Positions 11,982 to 21,200 of a stretch of 64,000 nt of DNA are shown one piece after another. This DNA is from Blattamonas nauphoetae (lineage: Eukaryota > Preaxostyla > Oxymonadida): the NCBI GenBank assembly GCA_033064195.1, contig JARBJD010000109.1, forward strand, positions 62,001 to 126,000, given 5' to 3'. The position numbers and the translations under genes are program-made. Numbering within the stretch: position 1 is the first letter of the stretch; every line of letters starts with the position of its first letter. The notes below the pieces were generated by a model. It was given only the letters and a program-made list of their open reading frames with translations. It was not told the DNA's origin and searched no databases.

Positions 11982-14087
11982 TCAGATTTTTCCTTCTCTT
12001 ATCATCGAAATGTATTCAGAAAAGTCAAGTGTCCTCCTCTTCTTTCCACTTGCGGATTTGATCCTCTTTTTCTTCTGAATGACATCTTCTATTTCTTCTT
12101 CGAGAGATAATTCATCGCCGTCAATGTAATCATCATCTCTTTTTCGATTCGATATGAGCCTGGACATGCGCGGTGGAGGGATTGGTGATTCTTCCTCATG
12201 AGGATGAGGTGTTCTTTCAGAAGTCGTGAGAAGCAAAGCGAAATTGTAATCCTGGCATAGAATGTGATGAAAATAGAAATAAGCATACCTCCTCAAAAGT
12301 TCCGTCAAGAGCGACATCGAAGCACGATCCTTTTTCAATCATTCTCATCCTCTGCTCAAATCTGGTCTGCTTCTCTGGCGATGTTGCTCTTCGATTCGAC
12401 ACGAGAATCTCATGCCATTGTTTTACCTCGAAGTCGTGAATCACCTTCTTAAATCGAAACGGAAGTGGGAGCCATTGGTCAGTTGTGATTGAAGCTGAAG
12501 GACTGCACATCAGTTTTTGGTTCGTAATGGTGAAACAGAGATACTTAGAAATCCCATCGAAGTCGATCTCGGGCGACTCGACTGGAAAGGTGGGAGAGAA
12601 ACAATTGTATTTCACCTGTCGCCCTGCAAGCGCATCATCAATCTTGTTGAAGAATTCCACGAACTGAGAGCAAGTGGTAAGAGATTGCTGTGGTGGCTTT
12701 TGCTTTAAAATCTTGGTCATCGTTCCAAATTCAGAATCACATACATTCTTACCATGGTGTTCGAAGTAAAATACAATCGAGGTGGACATGGAATGGTTTA
12801 GAGTCGGTAAATCTGATAAGATGTAGCATAGCAGCTGTTTATTGCGGAAGTGGGGTCCGCAATCGGAAACAAATATTAAATTCTGGGTTTGATCAAAAAG
12901 TGGATCCTCCAAAAGGGCCTCCAACGCCTCCACAACAAAACTTGCGTTGTGATTTAGAACTTCGCTAATGAAATGATAGATCCGTTTGTCCAGTTCTCCT
13001 TTCAGATTCCGATAGAAGACAACAAATGCAAGATCAGTTAGTTGTTGTTTCTCAAAGAAATCTCTCTGTGACTCTTCGAAGGTAATTGGAATCTTCCAAT
13101 TTTCCTTAAAATCTGCAACAATCATGTATTGATTCGGTCTGAGATTTTGTCTCATTGAGTTTATCGCCCTTCGCTGGTCTTCTGCCTCATAGAGATGATA
13201 GTCAAGAGCTTGGATCTCTTTTTCCAGTTTCACTCTCTTCTCTTGTTCAGATTCTTGAAGTACTGCAAGTTCCCGTGACGCTTCTTTTCGACGGAGACAA
13301 TCGGGACAGACATCCGTCCTTCGATGGGATTCATGCAGATCAACAGTAAAACGGCAAAAGGTACTATATGCCATTTTAATACCTGTTTCTTTTTCTAGTT
13401 CTTGCCAGATCTCATATTTTGTCCGGATAATGGATCTCGCACGCATCCATTTGGACGGATCGGAGTTTGAAAGCAGTTGCTCTTTGGAGCTTTCTTCCGA
13501 ATGATTCACAATAAAATCTCGAAATCGGAGTTTTTGACAGTCATCGAGCGGACTTCGTGAAGGCGGAGGGTGTGTGAGTTTGTCTCTCTTGTGAAGGCCT
13601 TTTTTAAAGTGATTGCGGGCGGTATCGAACCGATTCTTCGAGTGAGGAAACCCACAAGATGCCAAGAATCCCAAAGAAAAGTGGTTCGCTAAAACAGACT
13701 CGATATCGAGCGGCACTATTCTCGCCTTTTGACGAATTGACAGGCAGTCTTCGACAAGGTTTGTCATTTTTTCTTAAATTTTTGCAGAGAAAACCGATGA
13801 AACGGGAAGGAAGTCATACCACTGTGCTCCTTCTCGATAAACTCCATCACGGATGGACACCTAGTGGTTGTGCAAACAAGGTGGATCACGAGTTCCTCTG
13901 GATTTGACGGCCAGAGAGAACATATGGCTTCCCACGCCAATTTCGTGATCTTCCTTCGTTTTTCTCGCGATATGGAGCTTAATGCTGGTGGATGGTCTTT
14001 TATCATTCTACCAGGCAGACGTCCCCTAAATCTGTCTCGATCATGCCGTGAACTTATCGTTTCGAACCAACAGACGTCCCACGTCAC
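11982..14087 (-). CDS. DDE-like transposase, three exons
   Basis: The exons on the minus strand are 14087-13820, 13772-12289 and 12251-11982. Introns of 47 and 37 bp both have GT..AG ends, and the joined frame is 673 residues ending in TGA. Residues about 190-260 hold a Cys-Pro-Asp-Cys pair and long helices. The catalytic-type core follows: an aspartate in VADFKENW, a second in VSDCGPHFRN, and an H-G-K-N-V-C-D-S-E-F-G motif. This spacing fits an RNase-H-fold transposase. The HGK..CD signature occurs in several eukaryotic transposon-derived families, and I do not assign a superfamily. The C-terminus is basic, with a KKKRIKSASGKKRR cluster that may be a nuclear signal. The start is the first ATG of the 5' open exon. 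The gene lies wholly between matching terminal repeats. Confidence 0.7.
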
Positions 14088-14516
14088 AAGACAACGAAAC
14101 TCTGATGACTCCGTTGTGTTGGTGAGTTAATGCGAACATTTCACTCTTCGAATTCACAATGTGCATTTTTCACAAAAAAGACCTACATCTCCGGACGAGA
14201 AGGGTGATCACAATTGGCTTCGTCACATTTGGCATCGACATGCTCGAAAGAAAATTTGAGGTGATTTGTGAACGTTTTTATTTTTAGTGACGCACCATAG
14301 TTGTTTGCGATTTTTCATTAAGAATCACCCAAATCGGATGTGAATCACGTGTCATGTCGTTCGGAGTATGTCCCCATACAGTAGCATTTCATGTCATTCT
14401 CTCTTATTTTTCACTGTTGATCTTCCAAAAAAATCACAGAGACGTATAACTCAAGACAGTTGATGGGAGAGAAAAAGGAACTCTCAACTCTCACTTGTTC
14501 AATCAAAAAGCAAAAA
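14088..14516. other. 5' flank of the transposase gene inside the transposon
   Basis: About 430 bp, AT-rich, between the transposase start and the right terminal repeat. It presumably contains the transposase promoter. I see no further gene. Confidence 0.4.
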
Positions 14517-14552
14517 TTACAGCCGGATCAGGTCGTCGTGTCGGGCAGTATA
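14517..14552 (-). repeat. Right terminal inverted repeat of the 3.9-kb transposon
   Basis: Reverse complement of 10657-10692. The transposase lies between the two repeats and points away from this end, leftward. Confidence 0.85.
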
Positions 14553-14941
14553 GAAACGAGTTGCAATATCTAGGTTATCTGCATCTGATTTAAATTGTGT
14601 CGAACTCAATTTCAAAGAATGGGTATCTAATTTCAACTCCCCCTCTCTCTCAGAATATAAGATCGTCGATGTCTAATTTCCCGTCTACCACCTCTTCTCC
14701 ATCACCACCACTATTTTTTCAGAAGATTACCACATCTATCGACAAGCTCATCAACCACCAACACAAAAGTCAATGATCAATTCGTTCTCCGGAGATCTAA
14801 TTGAGAATTTGGAGGAACAAACATCACAAGACGATTAAAAGTCATCCATTGTTCGATGTTTGTCCATGAATGAAGAGAATATCACACGAACCGTGACACA
14901 ACCAATTCGTGTTGTAAACTTGCTTTATCACCATTCAGATC
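14553..14941. other. Stretch between the nested transposon and the coiled-coil pseudogene
   Basis: About 390 bp with pyrimidine-rich runs ending in TTTCAG, as near intron ends, but no frame I can support. Confidence 0.3.
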
Positions 14942-17130
14942 ATGTTGGACACTCTTTTACATGATTTAACACATGTTGCCGAGTCAATGAATCCTATACA
15001 AAGAACTCTGGCCAGCCCACCTTTGCCCGTGGGGGCGTCATCTGGCCTTGTGCGACTGGTGATGCGCGGGACTGATGAGGTACAGCGACATGGACAACGC
15101 GCTCGAGATGATCTCCAACGCCGCCGAGTACGACTTCATGGCCACCTCCCAGACAGCCAGTCAGTGAGGCACGCAATCGACGTCGCGAAGGAGTTCTCGG
15201 AGAAGACGCTCATACGCACCTTCACACAAGTCGTCGCGGCACTCCTTCTCTTGCAGGGTCTCTCACCACCGAGCTCGCCCGCCGGCAGGTCCAGGAATCC
15301 ATCTCATCAGAACCCTTGTGATCCAGCCTCAGGCCCACCAGAAAGCGAGGTCACCAAAGATATCACCCCATTTCATCCACCTCAGGGTGTTTTTCAGATG
15401 ACCAGCGAGTCGACAAGAGCAACAGTTGCAACTCTCCCTCCGATCCCAAAGCGAGCTATGCTTCCCCTCACCCTGCTCCACCCACCCACCAATTGCTCCT
15501 CGCGGGAAGCAGGACGAGCCAGAGCGGAAGGAAGAGGACAAGAAGGATGATTCTGACAACAGCGACTTGATTGAACTGGACCCAAAACCCAAACAGGAAA
15601 ACACAACTCGTCCGGCTGATCTGACACGACACACCCCGCCAACAACGTCTTCAGATGCACATGTCGCAACGAGGCAGTTCACATGAGCACCAACAACAGC
15701 CGAAGAGCACCGTCTCTCTCCAAATGAATTGGACAGTGATGCCGAACAGCAGATTGGAGTGGTCAAGCAGAAGGATGGCAGTGTCGACTCATCTCTGAAA
15801 CAGGAATTAGAACAACTCGTCGACACATCCGCATCTTCTGCATCGAATGCAGATCTGTTGCGAATAATCGATTCTTTGAAAGCAACACTCGTCGAAGTAG
15901 AACGACAGCGCTCGGCTGACAAGGCGAAGTATGAAAAAGAACTACGAACAATAGGTTCAGTCTCGGCTGAGGAACACTCCGAACTGACTCGTCTCACAGA
16001 GGAGAACGCTCGACTGACCGAAACAATGTCAGAGTTCCAAGTTCGAGCAGCTTCGCTGGCCACAGACAAAAACACGCCGGAAAAGAGTTTGGAGTAGACG
16101 AGGCAGAAGATGGAGATGGAGCGGGAGAACAACACGCGGTTGGAGGAGACGAAGAGGGAGGTGGATGAGTGGATTGGGATGAACAAAGAGAAGAGCCATT
16201 CCATCGAGACACTCCACACGAACATTGATCAGCTCACGACTGAGCGAGACACACTCAAAGCCAACCTGACCGCAACAAACCAGTCACTCGACGAATCCAA
16301 CCAGCGGTGTGCATCTCATCTCATTCATCGTCTTTGCTCTTCGTTCTTTCATGCCCTTCTCTCCTCAATCATTCTCCTTTCTGTTTTCCTTTCTTCCCTT
16401 CAGCATCGACACCCTCTCCTTCGAGGTCTCTTCCCTCCTTGCCCAAAACGCAGAACTGGAGCACCTTCTCTCCAAAGACTGGCTCATCACGACCGACAAG
16501 CAGACAGAATGTATTGGAGTGAGCGAGTCAGCTGCACAACTCTCCTCAATCGAGAAATTCAAGCCTGCCAGCGTCACTTCACACCAACCGCACTACTTGG
16601 ACGACATCGGCGACAAGATCGGATCGTATATGATGCACTTCACTGAGAGTGACATGAGAAAGGTGAGAGAGTACTCCTACGCGCTGGAGAAGGGTGAGGA
16701 AGTGAACAAGACACAGTTGCGGCGGACCCGAAGCGATCTGCAGTCCCAAACGACAATCCAGCCACTCCAAGTTCCCACTCTTGCTTAGCCAGCCAAAACG
16801 AAGAGGGGAAAGAAGCTGTCACTCGCACCTCTCTCGCCCGCCAAGCACGTGCCCAGCATGACCCCTCGCAAACAACGATCGAAGCGGAACATGCAGCCGG
16901 TGACAGAACACGACGTGGAGAAGCAGCAGAAGGAGATGGAGCGGAGAGTGGTCGAGCAGGCTCGCAAGTTCAACAAATACATTTCCAGCCAAGTCGGCAC
17001 CGTCGCTTCACTCACCGCCGCCAACGAGAACACGGATGGGCAGAAGAGCGTTCTCGACTAGATGTGAAGGATCAGCGAATGCTTCGAAACGTTCAAAATG
17101 AAGGAATACTTCATCGAGAATGTGGTTTGT
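14942..17130 (+). pseudogene. Decayed coiled-coil gene carried in the 6.95-kb element
   Basis: Coding-like sequence switches frame several times. The best-preserved parts are 15686-16300 (a helical segment with TRLTEENARLTE and KMEMERENN motifs), 16402-16787 and 16790-17061. In-frame stops sit at the ends of otherwise continuous stretches: TGA near 15684, TAG at 16095, TAG at 16786 and TAG at 17059. The three TAG codons could each be a single C-to-T change from CAG. GC content and codon choice (GCC, CGC, CTC) are richer than in neighbouring genes. At least one likely intron, about 16312-16401, is pyrimidine-rich. Product family unknown; kinesin-tail or golgin-like coils are possible. It shows no obvious similarity to the coiled-coil gene at 18241. 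This may be host or foreign DNA captured between the element's ends. Confidence 0.5.
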
Positions 17131-17462
17131 GTTTCTTCTCCTCTTCTCATCGTTATTGCTCTTCTGCCATCTTTCTTCACTTCTCTCTCTTCATTGTCTC
17201 TCTCTGCCTCTTCAGGATCTCGTCGTCCTGTCCTTCTGTGTCTTCTTCTCGTTCTGACAACAGATCGAGACTGAGACACGGTCATCCCCTGTGGACACGC
17301 GCTCTTCAGCCATCTTACATCCTCACTACCCATTCTTTAGATCCATTCTCATTTCATCAATCAATATCAAGTGCAATTTCTCTCTCAATACCATCACCAA
17401 TGCATTTCTAGGAATATATAAGATGACTTTTTTCCACTATAGTTCGAATTCTGGGTCTAGGT

Positions 17463-17510
17463 GAATAAAAACGGGTTTATATATTTTTGACGGGTTTGTG
17501 GAGGCACTAC
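17463..17510 (-). repeat. Right outer inverted repeat
   Basis: Reverse complement of 10559-10603 with a few mismatches. It is followed directly by AAT and the resumed flank TCAGCTTGATCTG. Confidence 0.75.
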
Positions 17511-17529
17511 AATTCAGCTTGATCTGATA

Positions 17530-18215
17530 AAACAACCACTAAAATGGAAGAGTCCGGATAAAATGCTGAAACTGACGTGACGGACCATTTCCATGGATTC
17601 ACATATCATATTGGCCCAATTATACGTTCTGAAAGGCACAAACTCATTCGCGCTGAAAAGGCCAGAGAGGACGGAAATAATGAAGAAGGGGAACATACGC
17701 ATGATGGAGGCAAAGTTCGTCGGGACGATAATCACAGTGGACCACTCGATACGACAATGGACGATCAGATCACAAACACCCGCACTTCATTCTCAAACAT
17801 TTTTGATTGTCTCGGTGTTTTTTCAAAATAAGGAGAAGGTCAATTGCTCGAGTGATTTTGAAGGAAAAGGAAAATAACGATAAATTGGTGGAGAATAACT
17901 CGGTCCCAGATCCTCGTGGCTCTCCTGTATCTCCAGATTACGGTTTTCATTTTATCTTTCAGACACCGATGCCTCCAATGAGAATTGCTCGCTTTCTGGA
18001 GCATTTGGAATCTCCTCAAAATGAATCTGAACAAGAACAACTCGACAGTCCACCAATCGTGCTCCGCCGTTGTAGGAGAGCTGCATGTGACATCTCAAAG
18101 TTACAAGATCTGCCAAGTTCACAATCTCCAAGTATTGCCACGCTATTTCTCAGCGCCTTTCAGTTTATCAGATGATGAATTTCGATGCAATTCTTATCGC
18201 TCTTGGAGAAGAACA
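17530..18215 (+). pseudogene. Third, 5'-only copy of the armadillo-like gene
   Basis: Nearly identical to 2322-2995, including the six-T version of the T run. It keeps the N-terminal frames and the first splice site, then stops matching after GGAGAAGAACA, in the exon that follows the first intron. The rest of the gene, about 2 kb, is missing. Its upstream side lacks the 57-bp repeat found next to the other copies and instead has AATTCAGCTTGATCTGATAAAAC. The fragment ends 26 bp before the stop codon of the convergent coiled-coil gene, so the duplication breakpoint falls in that gene's 3' flank. Confidence 0.75.
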
Positions 18216-18240
18216 GAACACAACAAACAAAATCAGAAAA

Positions 18241-21200
18241 TTATGATTCATCCACAGCTCTCTCAGAAATAAAGTTCACCTGCCTGACAAATGGCTCAAC
18301 CTTTTCTCCTTTGGGTGATCGGTGATCATCAGACCTCGTCGGCCGCTGAGCAGATGAAGTGGAGGATGGTTGAGGATTTGGGATGGTTGGGCTGGCGATG
18401 AAATCACTGAAATGGGATGATGTGGATGTGAGAGGAGTGGTGCCAAATGAAGATGATCCAAATGAAGAGAAAGTGAGAGGGGTGGATACCCTTCCATCGC
18501 GAAGTGGGCCGTTCATTCGACCCCTAAGAGAAACCCGCTTGACTTCTGATTTCGTTCCCAGAATCTGTTCAAGCTCAACAACGCGTTTAATGCGGTCAAT
18601 GAGCTCTTCTTCTAACTTTGCTGATCGTTGGATTTCCTTGTTTTTCAATTCTTCCGTGTTTTGGAGAGATTTCAACAAATCAGCCGCTTTCTTTTCCTGT
18701 GTCTCGAGAGACTGTTGTGATGTGAGCTGAGAGACGTGTAAGGAATGTTGGAGCTCAGATTGTTTTCGTGATTGGAGAGTGATTTCTCGGGACAACCGTT
18801 CAATGACCTGCTGTTTTTCGAGAAGGTCTTTCTTCTGCTGATTTAGTTCTTGGTCAAATGCTTCTTTTTCCCTTTTAATTTGAGCTGCCATTGTGGTCTG
18901 TTTTGCCAGGAGCTCCTCTTCTTTGAGCTTGTGTTGATCGACAAGACGCTTCATTTCGTTCTGTTGGTTTGTTGTTAATTCGTTGAGTTGCAGGATGGTT
19001 GATTGGAGTTTGTTTCTTTCTCGTTCTCCATCTTCGTTCGACCGATCAAAGTTTTCTGCCAATCCATTCATCTGTTGTTTCATTTCATCTCTTCGAGATT
19101 CTTCAGTTTGAATTCGTTCTCGAAGCAAACTGAGTTCGTTCTCTGTTTGTTGAAGCTGTTCTGAAAGTGTGTGGTTTGACGAAACAAGCCGTGAGAGAGA
19201 TTCTGACTTCTCTTTCCCATCTTCGACTAAACGCTTGAGCTCCGATTCTGTTTGAATCTTTTCATTAGACAGTCGCTCAATTTCTGCTTTGAGGTTGGTA
19301 TTTTGGGTCATCTCCTCCTCCACCCGATTTTCCACCAACCTCAGAGACACGATTTGTTCTTTTAATTCCTCATTCCGATTGTTGGCTTCCGAGTAGGTTG
19401 GCTTCTCCTCGTGCTAATCTCTCCAACATTTCGATGTTCTTCTGATCGAGTGCGTTTTGCAACGCTCTTGATGTTCGATGGAGAGTGAAGATCTCAGCGT
19501 GGAGGGTGGTGAGAGTCTGAGCCTGCTCCAGGTTCTCCTTTGCGAGGTTGTGAAGGATTTCTTTGAAAGTGGTCTGTTGATTCTGGATTGTTGAGAGGTG
19601 TGTCTCGTTGAGAGATTGAATGTATTCGTTGTTGCTGTTTCGAAGTCGTGCTATCTCAGCCATGTGGTCAGATTTGAGGGCGGCTTGGATCTGTTCGTTG
19701 TCTTGTCGGAGATCAGAATATCGTGTGTTGAAGTCTTCCAAGAGCTTGGCTTTCTCAGCCTCCAATTGCTGTTTGGTCTGGTGTAGGTCGTTTTCATACT
19801 CTCTTTTCGTCTTTCTCGTTTCTTGTTCGTAGGCTTCCCTGTCAGAGTTGATTCTCTTCCCAAGTCGGAGGCAGACACGTTGGAGTCCCATTTGTCGTTT
19901 GTGCGCTTGTTTGGACTCGAGCTGAAGCTTCACTTTCTCCTTCTCGAACTGAACTTTCTGATGCTTGAGGGTTCGTTTGGTTTCTGTTTGCAATTCTTCC
20001 ATTTCTCGTTTGACAAATTGAACTTTGGCTTCAGACTCCTGTTGAACTTCAGACATCACGCGATCGTTTTCTTTCTTCATTTTCGAAACATGGTCTTCAT
20101 TTTCTTGTCGAGACTTGTCCATCTCCTCGCGCATCGTCAGGATCTTCTCATTGTTTTCTTGACGAGCTTCTTCGAGCTCTCTCTTCATCTCCACAATTCG
20201 TGTGTCGGTCTCTTGTTTCATCTTCTCAACTTTCTCCTCATTCTCGTTTCGAGATTCTTCCATTTGTCTTCGCATTTCATTCAGTCGTTCTTCGTTTTCG
20301 GCTTTCAATCTCGAAATGGTCGAGCTATTCTCTTCTTCTTTCAGTCTCAGTCGCTCGTTGTTCTCTTCCGACAATTCTTCCATTTCTATCTTCATTTTTG
20401 AAAGTCGTTCGTCGTTCTCGATTTTCAATTCTGACATCTTTTGTTCTTTCTCCAGGAGAGTCTGTTTGGTCTCTTCTTTCAGTTCAGTCAGTTTTGCTTC
20501 GTTCTCTTCCCTGAGTTGTTGAATTCTGTTTTCGTGCTCTCGTTTCATCTCTGTTCTTTCCTTCTTCGCTTCGTCAAGTCGAGTCTCATTCTCCTGTCGG
20601 GCCTCTTCCATCTCTTTTTTCATCGCCTCAACACGAGACGCATTCTCATTCCTCATTGTTTCGAGTCTTTCTTCGTTCTCCTTCTTCATGTTCGCCACAT
20701 GTTCTTCATTTTCTTGTCGAGACTTGTCCATCTCCTCGCGCATCGTCAGGATCTTCTCATTGTTTTCTTGACGAGCTTCTTCGAGCTCTCTCTTCATCTC
20801 CACAATTCGTGTGTCGGTCTCTTGTTTCATCTTCTCAACTTTCTCCTCATTCTCGTTTCGAGATTCTTCCATTTGTCTTCGCATTTCATTCAGTCGTTCT
20901 TCATTGTCGGCTTTCAGACGAAGTTGGTGTTCTTCAGCTTCTTTCTTCGTTTCGGATAGTTGTCTCTCGTGTTCATTTCGTCGTTCTTCCATTTCATCAC
21001 GAAGAGTTTGAAGCCTGGTTGCGTTTTCGCGTTTCAATTCTTCCATTTCTTCTCGAATCAAAGATAATCTGGTGTCGTTCTCTTCTCTCATCTCAATCAG
21101 CTTCTTCTCGTTCTCGTCTCGCTGTGATTGAAGTATCTCATGATGTTGTTTCTTCATTTCCTCTTTTTCAGATTTCAATTGATCAATTCGATGCTCATTC

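Larger units (their letters stand above)
10657..14552. mobile_element. 3.9-kb DNA transposon with 36-bp terminal inverted repeats
   Basis: The terminal repeats are 10657-10692 and 14517-14552, starting TATACTGCCCGACACGAC on both strands and matching at about 34 of 36 positions. The ends read TATA outward, so a TA or TATA target is possible. I see no longer flanking direct repeat. It encodes one clear gene, a three-exon DDE-like transposase on the minus strand, with about 1.3 kb of noncoding DNA on one side and 0.4 kb on the other. The transposase frame is open throughout and the two ends match well, so this copy looks young and possibly intact. It sits inside the larger element and so inserted later, or moved together with it. 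Confidence 0.8.
10559..17510. mobile_element. 6.95-kb inserted element with inverted ends and AAT target duplication
   Basis: The left end (AGACCCTCCACAAACCCG) and the right end (reverse complement GTAGTGCCTCCACAAACCCG) form inverted repeats of about 45 bp. Both contain two copies of an AAACCCGT motif. AAT flanks the element at 10556-10558 and 17511-17513 but occurs once at the matching empty site (1826-1828). This is direct evidence for an insertion with a 3-bp target duplication. The contents are a nested transposon (10657-14552) and a decayed coiled-coil gene. I find no second transposase that would belong to the outer ends, so the outer element is probably non-autonomous. Its superfamily is not assigned. 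Confidence 0.7.

Noticed and set aside
15684-17061. Alternative genetic code with TAG as glutamine
   Set aside because: Intact genes in the window (the ASH-domain gene, the kinase and YKT6) end in TAG at the expected lengths, so the host code looks standard. The TAG codons in this stretch are treated as decay.
14942-17130. The decayed coiled-coil gene as a duplicate of the giant gene at 18241-28436
   Set aside because: No shared motif beyond generic coil. The E-N-E-E-R blocks are absent and base composition differs.
10559-17510. A large virus-like element (Polinton type)
   Set aside because: The size and AG start of the ends prompted the thought, but there is no polymerase, integrase, protease or capsid-like gene, and the target duplication is 3 bp and not 6.
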